Shown: positions 23,533-36,061 of the stretch, piece by piece
Position numbering within the stretch: position 1 is the stretch's first letter
How the letters are laid out: every line of letters begins with the position of its first letter
From: Luzula sylvatica
Lineage: Eukaryota > Streptophyta > Magnoliopsida > Poales > Juncaceae
Reading direction: 5' to 3'
Assembly (NCBI GenBank): GCA_946800325.1
Contig: OX326958.1
Coordinates: forward strand, 3,358,001 to 3,422,000
Length of the DNA stretch: 64,000 nucleotides
Made by a program: the position numbers and the translations under genes
Notes under the pieces: model-generated
The model's database searches: none
Told to the model about the DNA's origin: nothing
Seen by the model: the letters and a program-made list of their open reading frames with translations, nothing else

Positions 23533-23612
23533 CAAAAAAAATTATGGTGACTTCTGGGGATCGAACCGGAGACCTTCTCTTACAGAGCCATACAACTCAA
23601 CCGCTATGATAA
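23533..23612 (-). other. tRNA-like Pol III module 3
   Basis: Minus strand: TAGCGGTTGAGTTGTATGGC (A box, 23606-23587), GGTTCGATCCC (perfect B box, 23567-23557), then eight T at 23541-23534. Confidence 0.6.
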
Positions 23613-23672
23613 ATATTTTTGATTTTTTTTTATTGTTTATAATTCTCACGTATGAAAGCGACTAAATATAGG

Positions 23673-23750
23673 AAAAATGATGCCTGCGGATTTCGAACCC
23701 TGATAGCCACGCTGGCAGCAATGTTACTCCACCAACTGGGCCAGAGAAAT
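23673..23750 (-). other. tRNA-like Pol III module 4
   Basis: Minus strand: TGGCCCAGTTGG (perfect A-box consensus, 23743-23732), GGTTCGAAATCC (B box with one extra base, 23699-23688), then TTTTT at 23677-23673. The acceptor arms do not pair. Confidence 0.65.
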
Positions 23751-23818
23751 TAGTTGTTGTATGTTGCTAACTTTTATGTATTTACCATATTCATATACAT
23801 GTCAAACTACAAAAAACC

Positions 23819-23898
23819 GAAAAAATGCTACTAGCAGGATTCAAACCCTGGTTGGCGAGATGGAAGCTTACCTCTTTAACAACGTGAGCTAGAGGGAT
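23819..23898 (-). other. tRNA-like Pol III module 5
   Basis: Minus strand: TAGCTCACGTTGTTAA (A-box like, 23891-23876), GGTTTGAATCC (B box, 23847-23837), then TTTTTT at about 23824-23819. Confidence 0.6.
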
Positions 23899-24194
23899 TA
23901 TATGTTTGATTCATTACTTTTAAGTGTTTAACATATTTGGACACGTGTCAAAATATGGTCTCCTTCATTAAACTTTAATATATAGTATTAATTAATAGTA
24001 TTAATAGTATTAATATGACCACTTTATCTTCACATAAATCTTGTAATAAAACCTAATGTAAATTTGCAGCCATGCCCCTAAAAACAATGCAAATTATACT
24101 CTTATCCAATTAAACACACGAGCATGTCTTTACCAACTGCTCATACAACAAAATTATCTATAAGAAAATAAACAATACATACATAAAATAGAGG

Positions 24195-24482
24195 TTATAT
24201 ATGGTGCCCCCCAAACATCAAAAAAGGTCCTTGATGAGGTGGCAAAAATAGGGTTAATGGTTTGTTTAGGCTCTCTAATTGACTCGATTAAATATTAATT
24301 GACACGTTTAATTGACACGTATACATGTTAATATTGGTACATGCTAATTGACGGGTTAATTCAATTAAACGTGTTAATTAATATTTAATCGAATCAATTA
24401 GAGAGGCTAAACAACCCACTAATCCTCTTTTTGCCACCTCATCAAGGACTTTTTTGTGATGTTGGGGGGCAAAGTATATTTT
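24195..24482. mobile_element. Foldback MITE, ~288 bp
   Basis: Long inverted arms: TGCCCCCCAAACATCA, AGGTCCTTGATGAGGTGGCA and CTCTCTAATTGACTCGATTA all recur inverted at the right end. The loop is made of AATTAACACGTTTAATT motifs. No coding capacity. Confidence 0.85.
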
Positions 24483-24900
24483 CCCCATAAAATATTCATG
24501 TGATGTCCCTAGTCCATTTAATGTCCTAATTCGTGAATTTGCTGGGCTTACTTACGGGCCGAGACAGGTTGATAGATCCTAGTTATATACATGAAGTCTA
24601 ATATTTGTTAGCCCCAATAGTTGGACTTATAAAAGGGCAAAATAAAAAATAAATAAGGAGAGGAGCAAGACATACGTGATCCAATGTTTTAAAAATCGGA
24701 CCGGACATCGATCCGGCTGAGTCTCGGATAAACGGTTGACTGGTTCGACCGGTGGATCAACCGGGTTCAAGTGCTAATTTGAAAGTGTAAATACAAATAT
24801 CATATCCAACAATGTAATTTTCAAATATAACACACAAAACATTATGAAATTCAAATAACTAATTATGTCATGTTATATATTATATATACACATGAATAAA
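24483..24900. other. Intergenic; TE fragment with CCGG-rich end near 24690-24775
   Basis: GTTTTAAAAATCGGACCGG through GGATCAACCGGGTTC resembles one end of a widespread plant TIR element family. The other end was not found. Nothing else seen. Confidence 0.4.
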
Positions 24901-24902
24901 TA

Positions 24903-25112
24903 TTGTACTTCTGTTTACAAATATCTTATCTTATGCACATAATAAAGCATACTCTCGTTTACAAATATCTTATGCACATAATAAAGTATACAATAATACC
25001 GAAGAAATACTTTTGTTTACGAATATCTTATGCACATAATAAAGTATACAATAATACCGAAGAAATACTTTTGTTTACGAATATCTTATGCACATAATAA
25101 AATATGCAATAA
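24903..25112. repeat. Short tandem repeat, ~58-bp unit, about 3.5 copies
   Basis: The unit contains TTTGTTTACGAATATCTTAT, GCACATAATAAAGTATAC and AATAATACCGAAGAAATAC. The last two copies are nearly identical; the first copies lack part of the unit. Confidence 0.85.
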
Positions 25113-26070
25113 TACACATTTCTTTTTCATTCCAGAGCCCTCTAGATTCTCTTGTTGAATCCTTGTTGAATCCTTGATGAATACTCAAATGCTCTAGATG
25201 AAATAACAAACAAGATTGGGAGCATAAACTACATGTCCTTTTAATTGGCATTATCAAGTTCTGTAATTCGTAATAGATTCGGATGATATAACCTTCAACA
25301 AAATCACTAGTTACTTGAGAAATTATTGGTCACATTATTTATGCAAAATCATTTTTTCTAGGAAGGCAATCTTTGTACAACAACCTGCATGAAAAAAATA
25401 TTTGGTAGTTTTAGACAACAAAAAAGGAGAAATAAACGAAAATGGATAATTGGGTAACTGGATGCCTCGACAATCAACTCCCACCACCACCAATACAATT
25501 TCATCATTTTACCCTGAACATTTAATGATCAAGCATTTCAAATTTATAATTTATAATAGTAATTTATCTTGCATTTAGAATCATACAATTAAGCTTCATA
25601 CAATGGCTTTTGCAATATCAATTGGATAAGTAAGACCCGTCATCTCCAGGTTTGGGCTGCAATAAATAAAACATAAAACTCTCAATGACGGGATCAATTT
25701 AATGATTATTTTATATTAAACACTTCTGGTTTTTCTAAATGAGATCAATTTAATGATTATTATATATCAAATTCAGTGGAAAGTTCAATATGATAGAAGC
25801 CCCCAAAGAAAATATAGTTATAATGAATGTGCGAGCCTATATATCCATAATTCAAGTGGTTGAGTGCATAACACAGTCATGATTATGAGTTAAATTTTTA
25901 TTGACACCAATTAATGGAGAAAAAAACTTTTTAATAATAAATATATGAAAATTTAATAACAAATGTATGAAAATGTAAGATGTTCGGTATTGCATTTTTT
26001 GACTATGTAATATACATTTAATATACTTTAATGAATAGGAATATTTATGTTTTACTATCTAATATACATT
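25113..26070. other. AT-rich intergenic region, no gene seen
   Basis: No domain-bearing frame or repeat recognised. GATCAATTTAATGATTATTN recurs at about 25693 and 25743. Confidence 0.4.
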
Positions 26071-26073
26071 TAT

Positions 26074-26850
26074 GGTGTGTTTGGATCATGAAAAAATTGT
26101 AATTTTTCTTGGCTTATGAGAATGTGATTACATTGTTAGGTACATCATTGTAATTCTACGTGGCTGAATGTTACATTCTCATGATGTGACACATTCTCAT
26201 GAATCATGAGAAAGTGATCCCATAAAAAATGGTGGTAATGTGACATTCCCTTGTCATTTACGAAAATTTCTTCTATTTATTATATTGTTTATTTTTGAAA
26301 TATTTATTTGTTTATTTGTAAATTAAATGTAATTAGATAATTGTAGTTATAATTAAAATAATTCTTATATTTATTTTACGAAAATGATATATAAAATAGA
26401 TATAATTTAATTATATAATATTAATTTTAGTAATGATTAAGTTTAATATAATTATAACTATTTTAAGAATAAATAATATATTTGGATTTTATATCCTCCT
26501 TCTAAATGTATTTTGTATATATTATTAAATTATATTTGTGTTTAATTTAAATATTAATTCGTAAAATGAAGTATAAATATTTTTAGGTAGTAATATATTA
26601 TAATATTGAATTACACGTTAAAAAGATATAAAAATATTAGATGATATGAATATATAAAATACATAATTGATTTCATATATCTCAAGGAGATAATGGTCAT
26701 TTCATAAGTGAATAAATCAAAGAATATTGACATTCTTAGGAATGTAAAATTTCAATCCAAACAACAATATTTTCATTCCATGATAATGTGATTTTTCAAG
26801 GAATGAGATTACCATGGTTATCTCAAATTATTGCGATTCAAACACACCCC
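26074..26850. mobile_element. Non-autonomous TIR element, ~777 bp
   Basis: Ends GGTGTGTTTGGATCATGA and, inverted, GGGGTGTGTTTGAATCGCA. Sub-terminal CATTCTCATGA and CATTCCATGATAATGTG motifs are also inverted with respect to each other. The interior is AT rich without coding capacity. The target duplication is unclear. Confidence 0.65.
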
Positions 26851-27303
26851 TAAGGATCGTAGCTGTGTGAAAACTAAAATGTATCTTAAAATCTTAAATC
26901 ATATGCAAAAGCGTACTTAATCCATGTCGCGTTAATAACGTCTTTGCATAGTATGAAATCTTAGTTGCAAATAATGCACTCTATGAAACTTTCTTTCTCC
27001 GGTTAAGAAGAAGCAAGCGCCCATCCAGAGCTAATAAGCTTAAGCCTCAGTCGCATCTTATGATGTATAGTTTAGACTTTAGAGTGATTTTCTGTTATTG
27101 ATCTCTCTTTAAACCTTATAATTAAGAAAATGATAACATGTCTTATGTGTACTTGTACTTGAGACCAAATTATTTTATAGTCACAAGATATCTTATTTAA
27201 AAAAAAAATATCTTTTGAAGTATCATTATTTTAAGAAAATGATATTTGAACTCCTAGGGCCCATTCGGCAAGCGATGGAATAGAGGAATAGACTATGTTA
27301 CGC

Positions 27304-27965
27304 CAGTGTTGTAAAAGACGGAAAACGGTACGGAACGGTCCGGCACCGTTTTAGTGTTTTACCCGTAAAACGGTCGTAAAACGGTTAAAAAACGGTTAAA
27401 AACGATTGAGTTATAATACATTAAAATATCATCAAAATACAACAAAATACAATAAATATCATCAAAAATATCATCTCAAATAAAAACAGCACGAGTTACG
27501 CAAAATCAGCATAAAAACAATACCAAATCAGCATAAAAACAGCACCAAATCAGCATAAATTAGACAAAATCAGTACAAATTAGTCAAAATCAGCACAAAA
27601 ACAACATCAAATCAGCACAAAAACATCACAAATTCATCCAAAACAAAGCAAATTCAGCAAATTCAGCACGAATTTATCCAAAACAGCACAAATTCAGCAA
27701 AAAAACACAAATTCAGCAAAAGAAAGCACAACTTCTGATGTCAGGCCAAGAAAATAAAGCCCAAAAAAAAATTAGCCCAAAATTTTTATGCAAAAAACGG
27801 TATGTAAAACGGTTGCAAAACGTTTTTCAAAAAAAAAAACGGTAAAAAACGGTAAAAAAACGGTGGACCGTTTTGTTCAACCGTTTTGCAGAAAACGAAA
27901 CGGTTTGCCACCGTTTCACCGTTTTTCACCGTTTTTTTACCGTTTTACACCGTTTTTTACAACTG
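27304..27965. mobile_element. Nested TIR element rich in AAAACGGT repeats
   Basis: Starts CAGTGTTGTAAAAGACGG and ends, inverted, CAGTTGTAAAAAACGGT. Both sub-terminal regions are arrays of AAACGGT/ACCGTTT. The centre (about 27480-27740) is an A-rich array of AAATCAGCAC/AAATTCAGCA decamers. Probably a hAT-type non-autonomous element; target duplication not resolved. Confidence 0.65.
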
Positions 27966-28118
27966 AATAAAGGAATAGGGAATAGACAATTAAACCATTT
28001 TATTCCAATGTTGTTCGGCAAAACTAATGGATTAAGAATGTAGGTTTAAAAAGAATGAATGGTGCTAATGACCAAAATGCCCTTATCGTATAATTTAATT
28101 TTTCTCTAATTAAAATCA

Positions 28119-28455
28119 AATCAAATAATAATAATAATAATAATTGTTATAATAATAATAATTATTATTATAATAATGATAATAATAATTATTATTATTA
28201 TAATAATAAATAATAATAATAATTATTATTATAGTAATTATAGTAATTATTATTATTATATTAATAATACTATTATATTAATAATATTATTATAATTAAT
28301 ATTATAATAATTATTATATTATTAATATTATTATTATTATTATATTATTATATTAATTATTATTATATTATTAATATTATTATAATTATAATTATAATTA
28401 TAATTATATTAATTATATAATAATAATTATTATAATTATTATAGTAATAATAATA
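28119..28455. repeat. AAT/ATT microsatellite, ~340 bp, self-complementary
   Basis: Alternating blocks of (AAT)n and (ATT)n so that neighbouring blocks pair with each other. No other base composition than A and T over almost the whole length. Confidence 0.95.
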
Positions 28456-28861
28456 AGGGGTAAATTGGTTCAAAATAAAGAACTATTAGGTGGAATAGAT
28501 CTATTCCATGTTTTATATGGAATAAAGATAAATCATTTTCCATCACTTTAATCCATGCTATTCCATTTCTGTTCGGATGGAATAGAGTGGAATAAACCAG
28601 TTAATCCACTATTCCGTTCTATTCCACCAATGCCGAACAGGCCCTAATGTGTAATTCAAATTTAACTCATTATAGAAAGTAAAAACACATCACCGATAAT
28701 ATTATACACATAAAAACTCCACGTCATAATTACATTAATGTTTAGCTTATTAACTAAATTTGATCAATTTATTCTACACATATAAATAACAGTAACACAA
28801 TAAACAAATAATATATATATAAATTCGACTTGAAATATTCTTCTCACATTCCAATTTTACT

Positions 28862-29105
28862 TAAGAGGCCATCTACCATATCCCCTATTTTCCTCGCATT
28901 TCTCCAAAATCTAATAAACACATAATTAACAATTAATATATAATTAATAAAAAAGGATATGTAATTAGAATCTTTTCCAATTAATAGTTATTAATTAATA
29001 TTTGAAAGTTGTTAATTACGTTTTACTCCCTAATTGTCATGTTAATTAAAGTCTTAATTTAGAGGTAAACGAGAGGAAAACGAGGGGACAAAGTAAAATT
29101 TCCTT
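28862..29105. mobile_element. Foldback MITE (weaker copy)
   Basis: Left arm CCCCTATTTTCCTCGCATTT against the right arm GAGAGGAAAACGAGGGGACA, with TTAATTAATATTTGAAAG-type core. Related sequence recurs just downstream (CCCCCTATTTCCCCACA at about 29131), suggesting two overlapping or tandem members. Confidence 0.55.
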
Positions 29106-30440
29106 TACTTAGAGGTAAATCTACCATGCCCCCTATTTCCCCACATTTCCCCACAAATCCAATGAATGTGTAGTTAGCGTGACAATTAATAATTAATATA
29201 TAATTAAAATTTCTTTCAGTTCACAATTAATTATTATTTGAAAATTGTTAATTATATTTATATATTACTAGTTAAAACGAGTAAATGAAACAAGTTTTTT
29301 TGTCTCTCATTTATTGGTGTAAATAAAAATTAAACTCGTAATCTATGATGTAGTGTGCACTCAATAACATCGAATCATGTTTCTTTTGTATGTGTCATGT
29401 TATGTATTGTATTTTATTTTTGCTAGATGTGCTCAAATGTTTTTGGTTGGAGCCTTATTCTAATTGACATGGATTAAGAATATGAGATTGCTAGTTTTTT
29501 TTTTTGTTTATTTCATATTTGTATAAGTTATTCAGGATAGAGTGATATCTCTTTTAGAATTCACTAGCCTGACTGATGTATTGACATTCGAATTAAATAA
29601 TAATAAATATTTCTAATAAGTTTGTTTAACACCTTCAATAATTAATCAAATCTAAATTTATACATTTGAAAAATAAGTTATTGGATCAAATTGATGCACC
29701 GTTTATCATGTGTTAAATGAATGCACATGAACAAAATTATCATAAACAATAAACAAAAATATAACAACGAAAATAAAAATAAAAATTGCACAAAAATATG
29801 CAAAATACAAATGGAAATATTTTGCTTTTAAAATTTTTGAAGATAAAATAATAAAAATTTGTTTAAATAAATATGATTCAAATAAACCAAATAATTTTTT
29901 AATAATTTGATTTATCACTAATTAATACGATTTGTCAGATATTATTGATTTTTAAGACAATTTTATATTTAAAACATTTATTATTTATTGCTAACACAAT
30001 AAAATGTTGAGGAGATTTAAAATGAACAAGTATAATTTTTCTTCATGGTATATTAATGATATTCCTGTTATTTTGTTGCTTTTTCATTATTGTTGCCGGA
30101 TAAGTCAAAAGACATGACAAGAATTGCGGCGATATAACAAGACAAAAAAGAAAGGGGAAGCAAAATAATTATTGCTCTTCTTCTCTGAAGCAGAGTCCAG
30201 GCTGAGCTTAGAGAGGAGGTCGGGGTTGGGGGTTGGGAGTTGTGACTAAAAAATTACAGTTCATAAGCTTAATTATATGTTAAGTTGATGAAAGTTGATA
30301 ATTTGGTTAAATTTGATAATTTGTAAGTTTTAGTATGATATTTTTGAAAAATAATTAAGTTCGAAAGGATAAATTTGAAATTTGTATTTCCAAAGAAAAA
30401 ATTCTATATTTTAGATTTTCGAATATATATATATATATAT
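29106..30440. other. AT-rich intergenic region, no gene seen
   Basis: 29735-29945 is the partner of the dispersed repeat at about 9190-9440. No coding features; the minus-strand frame at 29706-29918 is hydrophobic low complexity. Confidence 0.4.
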
Positions 30441-30444
30441 ATTT

Positions 30445-30695
30445 AGGATAATTATATCATGCCCCTCAAATTTCCTCCAGCATTCTCTATATCATCAATT
30501 AACGATTAATTAACACGGTATTTAACAAAAATACACTCTATTAACGTTTAATTGATATTGATTAAGAATTGTTAACTCATGTGTATTTTAATTATATATC
30601 AATTAATCGTTAATGAAATGTACTTTTGTTAATTATCATGTTAATTAGTGATATAGAGGATGGTGGAGGAAATTTGAGGAGCACCATATATGACC
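30445..30695. mobile_element. Foldback MITE, ~250 bp
   Basis: Arms CCCCTCAAATTTCCTCCA and GGAGGAAATTTGAGGAGC are inverted, with ATAATTATATCATG/CACCATATATGACC outside. The core holds ATCAATTAACGATTAATTAA motifs in both orientations. Confidence 0.8.
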
Positions 30696-31071
30696 TTTTT
30701 TTTTTATGTAAATAAATAAAGTTTGTGGATAAGGACTGATAAAGATTCAGAGAGAGAGAGAGAAAGAGAGAGGAATTGAATTGGGAATCAATTTTTTTTT
30801 TTTGAAATGAGAATTGAGAATCAATTATTGAGTTTGGTAGTAGGTTAAATTATCTTTTCTGATGAAGAGTGATAGACAAAGTGACTCGCGGGGTCTATAA
30901 TTGACGTTGTCTGTTCTCGATTGATCACTTTTATTTAGTTCCTTTATGAAAGATTTTCATACTTGCATAGAAAGAAATAAGATCCATAACATTTATGTCC
31001 ATTTTCACTTTACGTTTGAATGTATTTAAAATTATTTGCTTCTTAAATAAGATTTCTCGAAAATTCTATAA

Positions 31072-31452
31072 GAAGCCGTTTGGTTCGAACTTTAAAATAT
31101 ATCTTGGAATATTATATGTCAAGGAATTACATTCCATGAAATAGTATTTCATGACATACACAATAGTTATGTTTAGTTGATACATCTTCTTTTCCTACAA
31201 ATTTTGAAACTATGTGAAATAAATAACTTTTTTGGAATAATTTTAGTTTTTAATATTTGAAGAGATGGAATGTCCATGTGAATAGAGAAAAATCACCAAT
31301 TTTGATGGTAATCATATTTCCATGAAATATGTCCATGGGCATCGTGTATGACGTTAATTTATTACCTAGTGTCTGAACCAAACATGAGAATGAAATAAAT
31401 TAGGATGGATGCCAAGACATATGAATTCTAAAACACGAACCAAACGCCTCCT
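31072..31452. mobile_element. TIR element, ~380 bp
   Basis: Ends GAAGCCGTTTGGTTCGAACT and, inverted, GAGGCGTTTGGTTCGTGTTT. The interior has inverted TTTCATGGAA/TTCCATGAAA motifs. Type not resolved; no coding capacity. Confidence 0.65.
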
Positions 31453-31777
31453 AAGAACTTCTTAGCCTTGTTAATCCGTTCTTTATTTTTATTTGTCGTA
31501 TCCTTTTCAAAAAGTTAAGAAAAGAATTTGTTTCTACCCAAGCTAAATCAAATATGCTGATGGTCTTAAAAAACTAATTATCTTTTTTAGCTATTTTGTT
31601 TTAATCACAAATTAATTATATTTTTTATCTATTCCAATAAAAAATTGAAAGATATAGTAACGGTTAGAAATCCACTTTATCATTATATAAAAGAGAAGGA
31701 TATGAAAATGTTGTTTCGCTAAAAGTTGTGGATAAGATTCACCACAAAACTCGGTGCTTTAACTATGCAAATTGTTA

Positions 31778-32032
31778 AGGGAAATTATACTCTGCCACTA
31801 AATGTGCGACAAAAAAAATAACTAATTATTAATTAATCTATTTAATTAACATTTCAATTAACAAAAAACATTGAATTAATAATTTTTAAATATTAATTAT
31901 CATTTGTTAATCCGTATAGATGTTAATTAATACGTCAATCAATCCACATATGTTAATCCATAAGTTAATTAACTGGATTAATTATAAATTAGCGATTTTT
32001 TGTTGCAATCTGGTGACACCATATATGTCCTA
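31778..32032. mobile_element. Foldback MITE upstream of the dioxygenase gene
   Basis: GGGAAATTATACTCTGCCAC at the left and CACCATATATGTCCT at the right match the ends of the 30.4 and 59.3 kb members. The core is TTAATTAACTGGATTAATTA-type sequence. Confidence 0.55.
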
Positions 32033-32287
32033 AAATACCTCCATACTCTGATGATTTGACTATAATTTAGCATCTTAATTTTTAACACGTTAAACTTGTA
32101 ATTTAACAAGTTAATTAATTGCAAATCATATATTAAAATAATCAAATCATAAATTAAAATATTAAAATTAAAATTTAATAACTATATACCATGTCATCAA
32201 ATCTCATGAAAAAGTACTAAAAATATAGAGATCGACTAATGCATTCACGGATAACATTTCATATACACACAATTAATAGAAACACGA

Positions 32288-32293
32288 CACGTG
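32288..32293. promoter_or_regulatory. G-box upstream of the dioxygenase gene
   Basis: CACGTG in GACACGTGACA, 174 bp before the ATG; a second ACGT core (ACACGTCACGTA) lies at about 32318. G-boxes bind bZIP and bHLH factors; use here is inference. Confidence 0.45.
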
Positions 32294-32466
32294 ACATTTC
32301 ATATGCACTTCATATACACGTCACGTATCGGTCTCCTATTAATCTCCTATTAATGACGTGTACATAAAAATGCACATCCATTGAAGTACACAAGATTTTC
32401 TCAGAAATATATATCACCATATCACTACTCAATTATCTCGAGACACTATTCTCTCTAACTCCAGCA

Positions 32467-34386
32467 ATGGAAGAAATAGGGCTAGGATTTAATCTAGTAC
32501 AGGAGCTCGCGATTCATGGCCAGAACCCCCCTACTCGATATATCCTGAGTCAAGAGAACCGTCCTATCGATGCTTCCTTGCCACCTTCTCCCATCCCGGT
32601 GATCGATCTCAGCCGTTTATCAAGATCTGACAGCGAAGCTGATGAGGGTGCAAAGTTGCTTTCAGCTGCCAAGTCTTGGGGACTTTTTCTGGCAAGTCAT
32701 ATAAGCTCATAAAAAGAAAAAAAATAATAAGATACGTAAAATCTTAGTTTATGATCAGGGAACAGGACATGGAATACCATTCAGTCACTTGGAGGAGGTG
32801 CTAAATGTGACGAATAATTTCTTTCGTCTCCCTATCGAAGAGAGGCAGAGGTACTCGAACATGAAAGATGGGAAACACTTTCAATACGAAGGATACGGGA
32901 ACGATCGTGTCGATAACGATGAACAGATCCTCGATTGGTGCGACAGATTGTATCTTTTAGTGCATCCCGAACACAAAAGAGATACCTCTCGTTGGCCGGA
33001 AAAGCCCCAATCTTTCAGGTCTCTTTTATATAAATTTTTTTTTTTTTTTTTTTTTTTTTTTGCATCAAGGCCCTTAGACATTATATAAAACTAATTATGT
33101 CATATTATCATATCATAGTATTTGTTTTAATATCCGAACGGTATCGAAATCAGATAACATGTATATTAAAAAAAGATAAACCAAAGTAAAATGAGTGGTT
33201 AGGATTTGATCTTTAAATCTGTACAAATAAAATTTGACGAAGGTAATTCGTTTTTATTATCTACTAAAACTTCCCTGTATGTAATTGAGACCCAGAATGT
33301 CTAATTTTCAATTTACAATTCTCAAACAGATGAATACCAAAAAGTTTGACGAGAGCTGGCTCTTACTAATTAAGTAACAAAGTTAATTTAAATCTTTCTT
33401 TTTCGCTTAATTGTAGACAATATATTTGTACTACGTCATCAGAGTTTTTCTACCGTTAATTAGATTATAATACGTGATAAATTTTAAATCATTGGATTAT
33501 GATTATTTAGTAAAAAATTATTTATCCATTATTTATTTTACACCGAAATTTGCACGATTGTAGAATGGTACGCCACCATACATTAATGAAATAATCTTAT
33601 CATTAGCTAGGTTCTTGTACACCAATTATATTTAATTGTTTTCATTTTACATTTAAGTTACATGATCAAATTTGAATATTAATATGAGACGAAAAATCCA
33701 AGTATCAAATACTAATAACTTAATGTATAATATTAAAAAAAATATAAATCATATATTATTAGTGATAAATTTGTAAACAAAATTTATGTAAACAGTTTAT
33801 TTTATTATATTTCCGCTATAAATTGTTTTTAAAGACTATTTTTATATAATTGGTTTTTAACTATAACTTTTAGTAATTTACTATTTAATTTTAAGAATAT
33901 GAAATACATTTGTTTGAATCTTCTTTATGTTCGTCTCCATATTATCATACAGCTTTCTAACAGAAACTTGTTTTTCTAAATTAAATTCGTTAACAAAAAT
34001 ATGTAACAAAGACAGTGAAAATAATATATATTTACATGATTGATTTTTAAGTGTTACTTTTAGTATTCTTTTTAATCTACAGTTTCAAAAAGAATATTGT
34101 AAAATGATAAGTAGGTTATAGTTAGTTTTTTTACTCGAAACACTTTGATATTAAAGGTAATAGTTTATGTATGAAACCACAAATAACTTCTCAAATATAA
34201 AAAAAACATATAGCAATTTTATTTTTATTTTTAGACATGTAATTTAAAAAATATTTTTCTTCAAAATAATGTAATTTTAAAATTATTTTTAGACATGTAA
34301 TTCTAAAAATATCATATAATATTAAATATTTTTTTATTATATTTTTACTTAGTTAGGTTTCATTATTAGTTTTCAATTTCTTTTTC

Positions 34387-34443
<57 letters not shown>

Positions 34444-35608
34444 ATATCATCTATCATTTTAATTGTCTACTTATATCAAAATATATTTTTTTATTAGTAA
34501 TATATTGATGTGCAGTTCACACGTCTATCATATTTGTCATGTTTTTTCGTGAATTATATTAAATATCAAATATCATTATACACGGACACTAATATATGTA
34601 TTATTATTCGGTAAAACAAAATGAGTTGTTTACTAGCATAAAGTAAAATAATAATGAAATATAAATGATTTTACTTTAGCTAAGTTATAAGAATACAATG
34701 ATATTAATATATTATAACATAGTTTTGTTTCGAGATAATATTTGTTATTATCATCGTAAATAGTAGTTGTGTACTAAAACGCAATAACTCATCATATATA
34801 TTGCTCACATAATAAATTCTCTCTTAAAGTGCCACCGAAAGAACATAACAACAAATAATGAAATAATATTGTTATTATCATGCTCCTAAAAAAAGATGTT
34901 TCGTCGGAATGAGTTTGGTAAATTTTATGCTAAATCAGCTAGATTTATACAGGGACATTCTTGATGAATTTACCGCAAAGAGCAAACAAGTAGGAGACTG
35001 CATCCTAAGTGTAATGGCAAAACAATTGGACCTGGGCGAAGGATTTTTTGTCGACCAATTACACAAAAATGCAGAAATATATGCGAGATTCACCTGCTAC
35101 CCACAATGTACGAGGCCCGATGTAGTGTTCGGTATAAAGCCTCATTCAGATGCATCTTTTCTCACAATTCTTCTACTCGACAAAGATGTTGGCGGTCTTC
35201 AAGTCGAAAAAGAAGGGAAATGGATCGATATTCCTGCCATTCCTAATTCGTTGCTCATAATTTTCGGTGATTTCATGGAGGTAATTAATTATAATCAATT
35301 CATATACATGTATGCATGGTAGATTAATGTATTTTTTTTTCCTTTTAATGTAGATAATCAGTAATAAAATAACCAAAAGCCCTTTGCATCGTGTACTGAC
35401 AAATACAAAGAAAGATAGAATATCCGTTGTCATGTTCTACGGACCGGGACCAGAGCAAGAGCTCGAGCCAGCTAACCCACTGGTTAGCGACGAAAGACCG
35501 GCTTTGTATAAGAAGGTCGTCGCAAAAGACTACGCCGTTGCATCTTGGGACACTTTCACAAAAGGTGGTCGAACGGTTGATCTTTTCAAGATTGAACTTG
35601 AAGATTAG
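32467..35608 (+). CDS. 2-oxoglutarate/Fe(II)-dependent dioxygenase (SRG1/norcoclaurine synthase 1-like)
   Basis: Four exons, 32467-32691, 32759-33018, 34953-35280 and 35354-35608, give 355 residues, the usual length for plant DOXC-class enzymes that hydroxylate or demethylate small molecules using 2-oxoglutarate, O2 and Fe(II). N-terminal DIOX_N carries IPVIDLSRL and the WGLF...HGIP block; the catalytic core has HSD (His226, Asp228) and distal His283 in SPLHRV as iron ligands, and RIS (Arg293, Ser295) for 2-oxoglutarate. Intron 1 is best read as GC-AG (TTTCTG|GCAAGT ... ATCAG|GGAACA), restoring WGLFLGTGHGIP; the nearby GT donor would shorten this conserved block. Intron 2 is 1934 bp and contains a T run (33039-33060) and (TA)n (34390-34441). 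No lesion seen. Substrate cannot be told from sequence; similarity to SRG1/NCS1-type enzymes is by motif. ATAAATTCC after the stop may serve polyadenylation. Confidence 0.88.
34390..34441. repeat. (TA)n microsatellite in dioxygenase intron 2
   Basis: About 25 uninterrupted TA units within the 1.93-kb second intron. Confidence 0.97.
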
Positions 35609-36052
35609 TTTAGCCAAAATAAATTCCAGTATATTTTTCCTTGTATCGAGTTCAGTGAAAAGAGACGATTTAGTTTCCTAATGTGGATCGAAGTGCTTTT
35701 AGTTAGTTGTTATTAGTATGTGAGTGTGGACCCCTTAAATGCAATAAATTAAGTTTGATAGTTTGGAACCTACTGTCCAAGATAATGCACACATAATTTA
35801 TTAGTTTTGATATTCTGTAATTATGTTCTGTTAGATAAATATTATCAACTACATTAGTTTTTAGTTTTGATGGCTTTGAATTTAATTCCAAAAGAAAAGT
35901 TAGATTTGTAATCACAATGTGAAATTTGTGTTGAAGCAAAACAATAATGTTAAATGCGAGACTAATATTTTAGAATTTGTCCACACCGATGTGAGTGATT
36001 CAACAAAATTCCCACTAAAGGGTAATCGTTGTGATTACTCAAAATATTCTTA
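35609..36052. other. 3' flank of the dioxygenase gene
   Basis: Short 3' UTR followed by AT-rich sequence up to the target duplication of the next element. No gene seen. Confidence 0.45.
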
Positions 36053-36061
36053 TTGTTATTT

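Larger units (their letters stand above)
27257..28645. mobile_element. Harbinger/Tourist-like element, ~1.39 kb, with nested insertion
   Basis: Ends AGGGCCCATTCGGCAAGCGA and, inverted, AGGGCCTGTTCGGCATTGGT, followed on both sides by GGAATAGA-type repeats. CTA at both borders may be a 3-bp duplication. The interior is one nested element (27304-27965) plus a long AT/AAT microsatellite (28119-28455). Confidence 0.7.

Noticed and set aside
22531..23898. Calling the modules true tRNA genes
   Set aside because: A and B boxes are good but acceptor stems do not pair and one T loop has an extra base.
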